The notes below the pieces were generated by a model. The model was given only the letters and a program-made list of their open reading frames with translations. It had not been told where the DNA came from and did no database searches. Shown here one piece after another: positions 34,110-41,504 of a stretch of DNA of 43,924 nucleotides (position 1 is its first letter; every line of letters starts with the position of its first letter). This DNA comes from Chloroflexi bacterium TSY (GTDB taxonomy: Bacteria; Chloroflexota; Anaerolineae; Caldilineales; Caldilineaceae), in assembly GCA_019217005.1 (NCBI GenBank), contig JAHBNG010000127.1, positions 1 through 43,924 on the forward strand, given 5' to 3'. The position numbers and the translations under genes were made by a program.

Positions 34110-35471
34110 ATGATTAAATCAAATCTGTGGAAAGTTGTTGCCCTTTTGATGGTGCTGGGCCTCGTGTTAAGTGCTTGTGCCGCACCAGCGCCAGCACCAG
34201 CCGCTGACAGCGATGAATCAATGGCAGACGATGCAGAGATGGATGAAATGGCTGGCGGCTGCAATGTTGATGCACCAGCAGATGCAGTTGAGATCAACAT
34301 GATCGGATGGTCTTTCCCCATTACCGATTTTTATGCCGAGGAGTTGGAAAAGTGTAACGAGGTAGAGAATCTTACCGTCAATACCAACTTGCTAGCTTCG
34401 TCCGACGCACAAGAACAGGTACGATTGGCGCTCTCTGCTGGCGGGGATTCACCCTTCGATATTGTGCACGGTGCCAACGGTCAGGTTGCGGAGTGGGGTG
34501 GACCAGGTTGGTTGTTGCCGCTCAATGATCTCGTGGAAAAGTATCGAGATGAATACAATCTGGACGATATTCCCGCCACGGCCTGGGAAGGCGCAACCTT
34601 TGAAGGCAACATCTATGGTGTGCCAATTGTTGGTAACACATTGCATCTCATCTACCGCCAGGACATTTTCGACGAACTCGGTCTCAGCGTACCGGAAACG
34701 TATGCAGATGTCATTGAGGTGTGCACCGCAATTGGGCTGGACAATGCAGATTATGACATGCCCTTCACTATCAACCTCTCCGCAGGTTGGGCATGGGAGA
34801 TAGAATTCTTTGCCATGCGGCGTGGTTTAGGTGGTAAATTCCTGGACGAAAACAATATGCCAACGTTCAACGATCAAACAGGTATCGACGCAGCCAATCT
34901 TCTCAAGGCCGTCGCAGATGCTTGTATGGGTCAAGACGGTTACGCATTCAGCTTGAACGATCAGGAAGTTGCCATGCAGTTGGGCACACTGCCAGCCACC
35001 CAAATGTGGGCCAGCCGTGCCGCCAACATGACCGATCCCGAACGCACCGATCTGGGTGATGTCATCGCCTATGCACCGGCACCCAAAGCTACTGCTGATG
35101 GTTCAGGCACTGGAACGGCATGGAATGACTACTACATGATTCCTGCAAATGCCGCCAACGATCCTGAGTTGATCTTCAAGCTAATAATGGAAGCAGCGGA
35201 TGAAGCCAGCCAGGCCGAAGCCGCCAAAGTTGGCATGGCAGCCCGCACCTCAGCTGCCGAATTTGGTGGTCCATACCAGCCAGCCGCCGTAAAGTCCATA
35301 GCTGACGGTGTTGGTATCTATGACAAGAACCCCGCAATTAGTATCGTCCGTCCCAAATTACAGGAATTCCTGCCGCTAATCGGCACTGGTGAAATGACGG
35401 CTGAGGAAGCGCTGAATGCAGCTGCCGAAGCGTACATCGAAGAAGCAAAAGCTCAGGGCTATATTCAGTAG
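34110..35471 (+). CDS. Sugar ABC transporter substrate-binding lipoprotein
   Basis: The 453-residue protein has a lipoprotein signal (LMVLGLVLSACAAPAPAPA, lipobox LSAC, Cys23) followed by an Ala/Pro/Asp-rich linker. The mature part is an extracellular solute-binding protein of family 1: INMIGWSFPITDFYAEEL, GDSPFDIVHGANGQVAEWGG, IYGVPIVGNTLHLIYRQDIF and GLSVPETYADV are standard blocks. The start has AAGGAG 9 bases upstream. It delivers a carbohydrate or a related polyol to the two permeases that follow. The ligand is not predictable from sequence alone. Confidence 0.94.
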   Translation: MIKSNLWKVVALLMVLGLVLSACAAPAPAPAADSDESMADDAEMDEMAGGCNVDAPADAVEINMIGWSFPITDFYAEELEKCNEVENLTVNTNLLASSDAQEQVRLALSAGGDSPFDIVHGANGQVAEWGGPGWLLPLNDLVEKYRDEYNLDDIPATAWEGATFEGNIYGVPIVGNTLHLIYRQDIFDELGLSVPETYADVIEVCTAIGLDNADYDMPFTINLSAGWAWEIEFFAMRRGLGGKFLDENNMPTFNDQTGIDAANLLKAVADACMGQDGYAFSLNDQEVAMQLGTLPATQMWASRAANMTDPERTDLGDVIAYAPAPKATADGSGTGTAWNDYYMIPANAANDPELIFKLIMEAADEASQAEAAKVGMAARTSAAEFGGPYQPAAVKSIADGVGIYDKNPAISIVRPKLQEFLPLIGTGEMTAEEALNAAAEAYIEEAKAQGYIQ

Positions 35472-35490
35472 AGGCGGCAAAGTTGCCACT

Positions 35491-36354
35491 ATGAACAGAA
35501 AAACTTTCTTTCAATTTGCTACGCCCAGCATTGTTTTGATGATCCTACTGATGTTCATTCCATTGGTGATGGCGATCTGGTTGGGCACGCAGTTCATGAC
35601 GTTCAACAATATCAATGAGCCTCAATTTATTGGCTTACGCAATTATGTTGACGTGCTGAGCGATTCTCGTTTTTGGCAATCCTTTCGCTTTACCATCCTC
35701 TATACCGTATTGGTCATACCGGCCAGACTCTTTATTGGGTTTGCGGTTGCATTGCTCTTGGATCAGCTTTCCAAATTCACCAGAGGCATCTATTTGTCCA
35801 TCTTTCTGTTGCCCTTCATCATCGTTCCCATTGTCGGCACCATCATGTTTAAGCAGCTATTCGAGGCGTCTGGGCCCATTACCTGGCTCTACCAGACGCT
35901 CTTGGACACAAGGTTCCGCTATAACGAGATGTCGGTTAAGACGCTGATCGTCATACATGGTATTTGGTACGTCACCCCCTTTGCATTGGTGACATATTTT
36001 GCCGGATTGCAGACACTCTCACAAGATTTGCTGGAAGCTGCTTCGATTGATGGGGCCAATCGGTGGCAGAAGATCCGCAGTATTGTGATTCCACACGTTC
36101 GATCTCTGACCATCTTCATCCTCTTGTTTTCCATTATGGATTCCTACCGTATCTTTGACAGCGTCTTTGTGCTTTCGGAGTTGAATCCAATTTACAAGGC
36201 AGATACGGTCATGACCTACACATTCCAGACTGCAATCTCGGTGCAACGTCTGGGAAAGGCCAATGCGATGTCGATCCTGACTGTGGTTGGCATCCTAATT
36301 GTCCTGATCCCTAATCTCATTCAGTCTTATCGAGAGCAAATTCAGGAGCGCTAA
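35491..36354 (+). CDS. Sugar ABC transporter permease (MalF/UgpA-like)
   Basis: The 287-residue protein starts MNRKTFFQFATPSIVLMILL and has six membrane segments. The ATPase-docking EAA loop is EAASIDGANRWQKIRSIVIP. It begins 20 bases after the binding protein; the short spacer contains a small palindrome, GGCAAAGTTGCC. The longer frame from 35416 overlaps the binding protein gene and is unlikely. It forms the heterodimeric membrane pore with the next gene product. No ATP-binding subunit gene is present, so a shared MsmX-like ATPase is expected. Confidence 0.93.
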   Translation: MNRKTFFQFATPSIVLMILLMFIPLVMAIWLGTQFMTFNNINEPQFIGLRNYVDVLSDSRFWQSFRFTILYTVLVIPARLFIGFAVALLLDQLSKFTRGIYLSIFLLPFIIVPIVGTIMFKQLFEASGPITWLYQTLLDTRFRYNEMSVKTLIVIHGIWYVTPFALVTYFAGLQTLSQDLLEAASIDGANRWQKIRSIVIPHVRSLTIFILLFSIMDSYRIFDSVFVLSELNPIYKADTVMTYTFQTAISVQRLGKANAMSILTVVGILIVLIPNLIQSYREQIQER

Positions 36355-36355
36355 G

Positions 36356-37360
36356 ATGGATAAAATCAAAAACCCGCTTGGGCGCTTATTGATTCACATC
36401 ATCCTCATCCTCTTTGCCATTTATAGTATCTTTCCTTTCTACTGGACCGCCTTACAGTCGTTCAAAACGCTCAAAGATGCGAATTCGAGGACACCAAAAT
36501 TCCTTTTCACACCCACCTGGGATAATTATCAGGAGTTATGGTTGCGTTCGATCCCAAACAATGGTGCAGCAATTGCATATTTCCTGTTGGCAACTGTGGT
36601 CATTCTAATCTGTCTCTTGCTCTTTGCAGAGTATATGCCAGCCCGCAACGATATTGTGTACACGATTGTTGTGGTCGGGTTCATTGCGCTGCTCTGGGGG
36701 ATCCCGCAATTTATCGACACAGCCAAATTCTATGACTATTTCGTCAACACCATTATCGTCACGGTGGGTACGATCGTTATTTCGATCAGCATCGGATGCT
36801 TGGCTGGCTATTCGCTGGCTCGATATGCGGGGTTGATCGGCGTTGTGGTTCTCATTGCTGCCCTGGCCTTTCGTTCTCTTCCACGTCTGGCCTTTATCCT
36901 GCCTTACTACTGGATTGGCAGTGCAACCAACCTGCTCGACACCCACTTCTTGGTCATTTTGACGCTGGTCGCAGTAAATCAACCGTTTACGATTTGGATG
37001 CTACGCAGTTTCTTTATGGACGTGCCAAAGGAGATGGAAGAGGCCGCCACGGTAGATGGTGCAAGCCGCTTTACAGCGTTTCGTCAGATTATTGTTCCGA
37101 TCATGTGGCCGGGGATCATTTCGACAGCACTCTTCTCGCTTCTGTTGGCCTACAATGAGTTTCTGCTTGTCCGCCTCTTAACGCAAACAAACTGGACATT
37201 ACCGGTTGCGATTTCGCGCTTCACAGGTGGCGAAGATCCGCGTCATCTTACGCTGGCTGCGGCATCGTCAGTCTCGGCGACCATTCCGATTATCCTTGTA
37301 ATTCTCTTTTTCCAGCAGCATTTGGTGAAGGGGTTAGCGGCTGGAGCGGTGAAAGGATAA
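36356..37360 (+). CDS. Sugar ABC transporter permease (MalG-like) with an extra membrane pair
   Basis: The 334-residue protein starts one base after the previous stop. IYSIFPFYWTALQSFKTLKD near the N-terminus and the EAA loop EAATVDGASRFTAFRQIIVP are typical. Between them lies an unusual insertion (AYFLLATVVILICLLLFAEY and DIVYTIVVVGFIALLWGIPQ) that adds two membrane spans before the standard YFVNTIIVTVGTIVISI segment. It is ~55 residues longer than usual. It ends AAGAVKG, as many MalG proteins do. Confidence 0.92.
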   Translation: MDKIKNPLGRLLIHIILILFAIYSIFPFYWTALQSFKTLKDANSRTPKFLFTPTWDNYQELWLRSIPNNGAAIAYFLLATVVILICLLLFAEYMPARNDIVYTIVVVGFIALLWGIPQFIDTAKFYDYFVNTIIVTVGTIVISISIGCLAGYSLARYAGLIGVVVLIAALAFRSLPRLAFILPYYWIGSATNLLDTHFLVILTLVAVNQPFTIWMLRSFFMDVPKEMEEAATVDGASRFTAFRQIIVPIMWPGIISTALFSLLLAYNEFLLVRLLTQTNWTLPVAISRFTGGEDPRHLTLAAASSVSATIPIILVILFFQQHLVKGLAAGAVKG

Positions 37361-37368
37361 ACATTTAG

Positions 37369-38065
37369 GACACCCTACATCTTTGTCGGATTGCGATTCG
37401 CCATTGCCGTGGCAATCTTCACAGCCATTTATCTAATCTCAACCCAACGACGCTGGCAGTGCGACCTACGTCTGTGGCTCAACGCGATCCTGATTGGCAT
37501 TGTCGGAACTGCCATTCCCTTCGCTGAATTCATGGGAGCACTCCAGTTTCAATCTGCCGGCTTAACCTCCCTGTTGGTGACAACCTCCCTCGCAATCACA
37601 GTTACGGTTGCGCACTTTACGCTCCCCGAAGCCCGACTGAACCGCGCACCAATTTTCGGTGTGCTTGTCGCTTTGGCAGGCGCTGTGCTAATTGTTGCAA
37701 AGGGGGAAAGTGGTCTGCCTGATGTGTCACAGGCCAATCCGCTTGGGTATGGAATGGTCTTTGGCGCACTACTGGCGGATGCATTCACGAATGTCTTTAT
37801 CTGTAAACAGATGCAGGGAAGCAATACGTTCGACGTCACCAGCATTCGGATGCTGACGGCAATGGTCATCATTCTGCCACTGGCATACTGGTTCAACCCG
37901 CCAGACTTCAGCCAGGTTACCAGTGTTGGTTGGAGTGTATTGCTCTTCACCTCACTGATCAGCACCGTCGTCGCACAGCTTCTCGCTTTCTATTCCGCAT
38001 TATGGATCCTTAGACGATGTCATCTAGCCGAAACAAAACGAACGCCGAAAGGACAAATAGTTTGA
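37369..38065 (+). pseudogene. EamA/DMT-family transporter remnant, truncated at both ends
   Basis: The frame reads RTPYIFVGLRFAIAVAIFTA, LQFQSAGLTSLLVTTSLAIT, LVALAGAVLIVAKGE and STVVAQLLAFYSALWILRR. This is the middle of an EamA drug/metabolite transporter. The first ~30 residues and the C-terminal part of the second EamA repeat are missing, and no start codon with a ribosome site precedes it. The C-terminus breaks off into unrelated sequence that is also the start of the SnoaL-like gene. It has probably been left by a deletion between the ABC genes and the SnoaL-like gene. Confidence 0.72.
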
Positions 38066-39075
38066 GTAGATATCAAGAAACGAAAGATATTGTACGTCGC
38101 TACTTTGACGCCATAGAACACGCAACACCAGAAACGGTTGTGGACGTACTGAATGAATTTACCAGCCAAGATTACCTTTGGCGTGGTGTTTATCCATTTC
38201 GTGAACAGCACGGGGCTCGCGTTGTGGGCGAAATGTTCTGGAAACCATTAATGAAGTCACTCAGCCATATGCAGCGTCGACAGGATATATTTATTGGTGG
38301 AACCAACGAAATCAGCGGTGAGCAGTGGGTCATGAGTATGGGCAACTTTATGGGTCTGTTTGATGTTGACTGGCTTGGCATCCCACGCACGCGCAAAATG
38401 GCCAACTTGCGCTATGCAGAATTCACCTGTGTGGAAAACGGATTTATCACCAAAACGGGTCTCTTCGTTGACATCATCGGCTTGATGGTTCAGGCAGGTA
38501 CTGACCCACTTCCTCCCTCAACTGGTGTTTATTTTAACTATCCCGGTCCACGTACGCACGATGGTTTACTCTTTGAGGACGCACCGGAAGAGGAGGGAAT
38601 TGTCACGCTAGCGCTGGTCAACGAAATGATTGATGATCTAACAACACTGAATGAGAGCGGGTCAATGGGCTGCCCACCAGAAGTATTGGAACGAACCTGG
38701 TCCAAGGGGATGATCTGGTATGGACCCGCCGGAATCGGTGCGTCCTATACCATCCCACGCTATCAAGAACAACACCAATTGCCGTTCCGCAATAATCTGG
38801 ATGACAAAAAGTTCCTCGGCCACGTTTGCCGTTTTGCAGAGGGCAACTTTGCTTGCTTCTTCGGCTGGCCAAACCTGTCTAACCGGCCGATTGGAGGATT
38901 CTTGGGATTACCGGGCAGTGATGTCAACGCTGTGATGCAGGTGGTAGATGTCTACCGACGTGAAGGCGATAAGCTGGCAGAGAACTGGATATTTATCGAT
39001 ATTCCTTACTGGCTAAAGCAGCAAGGGTTGGACGTGCTGGATCGGACACAAAAAATCCTGAACCCAGATCTGTAA
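38017..39075 (+). CDS. SnoaL-like (NTF2-fold) protein, two tandem domains, copy 1
   Basis: The 352-residue protein has two NTF2/SnoaL-like halves. The first starts YQETKDIVRRYFDAIEHATP and ends FITKTGLFVDIIGLMVQAG. The second contains WSKGMIWYGPAGIGASYTIP, YQEQHQLPFRNNL and HVCRFAEGNFACFFGWPNLS. The fold is used by polyketide cyclases, isomerases and dehydratases; the reaction here is unknown. Proteins of this type are often encoded beside carbohydrate ABC importers and may act on imported sugars or derivatives. The start at 38017 overlaps the EamA remnant by 49 bases; a later start near 38060 would also keep the fold. Confidence 0.82.
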   Translation: MSSSRNKTNAERTNSLSRYQETKDIVRRYFDAIEHATPETVVDVLNEFTSQDYLWRGVYPFREQHGARVVGEMFWKPLMKSLSHMQRRQDIFIGGTNEISGEQWVMSMGNFMGLFDVDWLGIPRTRKMANLRYAEFTCVENGFITKTGLFVDIIGLMVQAGTDPLPPSTGVYFNYPGPRTHDGLLFEDAPEEEGIVTLALVNEMIDDLTTLNESGSMGCPPEVLERTWSKGMIWYGPAGIGASYTIPRYQEQHQLPFRNNLDDKKFLGHVCRFAEGNFACFFGWPNLSNRPIGGFLGLPGSDVNAVMQVVDVYRREGDKLAENWIFIDIPYWLKQQGLDVLDRTQKILNPDL

Positions 39076-39076
39076 T

Positions 39077-39352
39077 TTAGAAATCGTTATACCGTGATTG
39101 TGATGAAAGCGGTGTCGTAACAGAAGGCGCTTCTGGCGTTGGGGTAAGGATTGCTACATCAGGAACAACGGCTTTGGGTTTACCAATATGTATTTCCTCA
39201 AAGATTGTGTGAACCTCAACATCAGCATAATATTTGACTCCTATACTTTCGTTCAACCGAGCACGAATTTCTTCTGCCAACGAATGATGAAAGCCGCGCC
39301 AAATGTTGGGCACTTCAAGATATGGGTCCATACCCGGAAAACGATATGACAT
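39077..39352 (-). pseudogene. DUF4058 protein, N-terminal fragment
   Basis: MSYRFPGMDPYLEVPNIWRG, then FHHSLAEEIRARLNESIGVK, is the conserved start of DUF4058 proteins (FPGMDPYLE...WxxFHxxL). These are usually about 250 residues; only 91 remain. The frame stops one base after the end of the convergent SnoaL-like gene, which suggests that an insertion or deletion removed the rest. Its function is unknown and was so in the intact family. Confidence 0.72.
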
Positions 39353-39436
39353 AACAGCCTCCTACAAGTCACGCGAACAACGAAATGAACAGGTTCATTA
39401 TACCATATACTGCAGTCCAGCAAGGACAACAACAAA

Positions 39437-40414
39437 ATGAGCATGCAAAACTTTTCTTCAGAGTTTCAAACGCCAGAGCAATATATCATTGACATTACCT
39501 ATCGCATTTGGGAAGAACGCGGCGTGGGGCGTATCCGCGATTGGTATGCAGACCAATGCCCTGTTCGAACACCCCACGGGGTGACCGATAGCGCAGAAGC
39601 GGTCGTTGCCAACACCCTCGCCACTTTGCATGAATTTCCCGATCGAGAACTATTGCCCGAAGATGTAATCATCGGTGACAAGCCAAGCGGCTTCTATTCC
39701 TCCCATCGCGTGCGGTCGGTGGCCACACATCAAGGCGACGGCTCATTTGGTGCTGCAACAAACCGACCGATCACCATGCTCACAATCGCCGACTGCCTCT
39801 GTCGAGACAATCAGGTGGTGGAAGAGTGGTTGGTCCGCGATCAGGCTGGCATCGCCCGCCAGTTGGGGCTCGACCCCGTCGTGCATGGCAAAGCAGCCGG
39901 GATCAGTAATCCCGAGGCTTATGCAATTGGCAATGAAGCCATGCAGCAACGATGGGCCGATCTGCATGGCCTTACGATTGAGGGTGATGAGTCAATAGCT
40001 CACAGGATCATCGATACTTATGATGCTATGTGGAATGGCAAAAATCTCAACATCATGACCACAGGGTATGACCGGGCGCTACGGTTTGAGGGTCCAGCAG
40101 CCGCTCTTTGTTACAGCCGTATCCAGGCAGGAAACATCTTCTTTAGCATCATGTCCTCTATCCCCAATGGTCGCTTTGACCCACACCATGCCATCGTTCG
40201 TCAGCAACCTGAAAAACCGATTCGCGTTGCACTGCGTTGGTCATATTGCGGCACACATATCGGCACTGGTCGATACGGATCGCCAACTGGTTCACCATTG
40301 GCACTTCTCGGTATTTCTCATTTTGAGTTACGGGATGGTTTAATTGTCAATGAGTGCATGCTGATCGATGAGACAGCGATTTATGCGCAGATAGCGGCTT
40401 ATCAGGTGGACTGA
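39437..40414 (+). CDS. SnoaL-like (NTF2-fold) protein, two tandem domains, copy 2
   Basis: The 325-residue protein repeats the layout of its neighbour at 38017: an N-terminal SnoaL-like half (YIIDITYRIWEERGVGRIRD, ECP-like loop, IADCLCRDNQVVEEWLVRDQ) and a second half (IAHRIIDTYDAMWNGKNLNI, LGISHFELRDGLIVNECMLI). Overall similarity to the first protein is weak, so they are distant relatives rather than a recent duplication. The enzyme activity is unknown. Its 3' end overlaps the convergent methyltransferase gene by 13 bases. Confidence 0.83.
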   Translation: MSMQNFSSEFQTPEQYIIDITYRIWEERGVGRIRDWYADQCPVRTPHGVTDSAEAVVANTLATLHEFPDRELLPEDVIIGDKPSGFYSSHRVRSVATHQGDGSFGAATNRPITMLTIADCLCRDNQVVEEWLVRDQAGIARQLGLDPVVHGKAAGISNPEAYAIGNEAMQQRWADLHGLTIEGDESIAHRIIDTYDAMWNGKNLNIMTTGYDRALRFEGPAAALCYSRIQAGNIFFSIMSSIPNGRFDPHHAIVRQQPEKPIRVALRWSYCGTHIGTGRYGSPTGSPLALLGISHFELRDGLIVNECMLIDETAIYAQIAAYQVD

Positions 40415-41397
40415 ATGACCTTTTGGGGTCTGGCTTGGAGGCGCAAACCATCATGTATGGCACGGATGTACTCGGGACCAATTCCACAACATCCACCCAC
40501 AACCTGCGCCCCCGAATCTATCCATTTCTGAGCCTCCGTGCAGTAAAATTCAGGTGAAATGCCTTCGATGAAGGTCCAGTTGGGGCGTTGCCAATAGCCT
40601 GCGTTGGGATACACACCTAATGGACCGGCAAAATTCTCTCGCATCACACTCAAAGCAGCTTGTGCAAGGTGGATCTCAGAGTGCATCATCGACAAAACAG
40701 AACCACCGACTGCCATAATGCGCTGGATGGCCGCATCAAACGGCTCAAAGCCACGGTTAAATTGGCTTGCCGCTGCGGAGTTTTCTCGAACACCCAAATA
40801 GAGGCTGTTCGAAGATGGTTGATCAAGACAGCTGAGCGATACCCAGATGGGCAAACCGGTCTGGGAGGTCTCTTCAATTGCAATAACCGTATTGTCTGCG
40901 TCCGTGCCCAGCATTTCCAGAATGAGCAGATCCACATCGGCATTGGCCAGCAGTTCGGCCTGTTCGCGATAGCTGGCGCGTATAGACCTTGCGTCATATT
41001 TCCCCCAGTTGTCATAAGGCGCTATCGAACCAGCAAGATAGATGGGGCGTTCGGCCGCCATCTCCTCTCTCCCCTCGTGGGCCAATGCAACGGCTTTCGT
41101 GTTCCACTCCGTAAACTTTTCCTCCAACCCCGACTTTGCCAAAGCGTGCCGTCCCGAGGCATAGGTATTGGTCGTGATAATATCGGCACCCGCCGCAATA
41201 TAATTTTCATGTACTTGACGCACCAAATGGGGGTGACTTTCGATGGCAGCGGCACACCAAATGCCACCGTGCATCGGTGCTCCCAAACGTTCTAGTTCGG
41301 TACCGATTGCGCCATCAAGAATGAATACTTCTCCGTTGTCAAGTCGGGTTGTTAAGTCAAGATCCGTTGTCATAATTGAATCACTCGATTTTGTCAT
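40402..41397 (-). CDS. Homocysteine S-methyltransferase-family protein with an incomplete zinc site
   Basis: The 331-residue TIM barrel starts with LDGAIGTELERLGAPMHGGI and includes NYIAAGADIITTNTYASGRH and LAGSIAPYDNWGKY. The C-terminal GGCCGIGPEYIRAI supplies two adjacent zinc cysteines. In BHMT/MetH enzymes a third cysteine comes from a GxNC segment; here that position reads GGSVLSMMHSEIHLAQAAL, with no cysteine. The protein may therefore bind zinc differently or act on another substrate. It is convergent with the SnoaL-like gene. A start eight codons later (MTTDLDL) is equally possible. Confidence 0.85.
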   Translation of the reverse strand: MTKSSDSIMTTDLDLTTRLDNGEVFILDGAIGTELERLGAPMHGGIWCAAAIESHPHLVRQVHENYIAAGADIITTNTYASGRHALAKSGLEEKFTEWNTKAVALAHEGREEMAAERPIYLAGSIAPYDNWGKYDARSIRASYREQAELLANADVDLLILEMLGTDADNTVIAIEETSQTGLPIWVSLSCLDQPSSNSLYLGVRENSAAASQFNRGFEPFDAAIQRIMAVGGSVLSMMHSEIHLAQAALSVMRENFAGPLGVYPNAGYWQRPNWTFIEGISPEFYCTEAQKWIDSGAQVVGGCCGIGPEYIRAIHDGLRLQARPQKVIQST

Positions 41398-41504
41398 TTT
41401 CTATAGTTATAAGGTAAATGACAAAATTGAAATTGTCACAAGCTGCGTCTCAGTTGGGCTGCATATGCGGACAATGGTGAGAAAAGGCCATCGCAGACTG
41501 TTCT

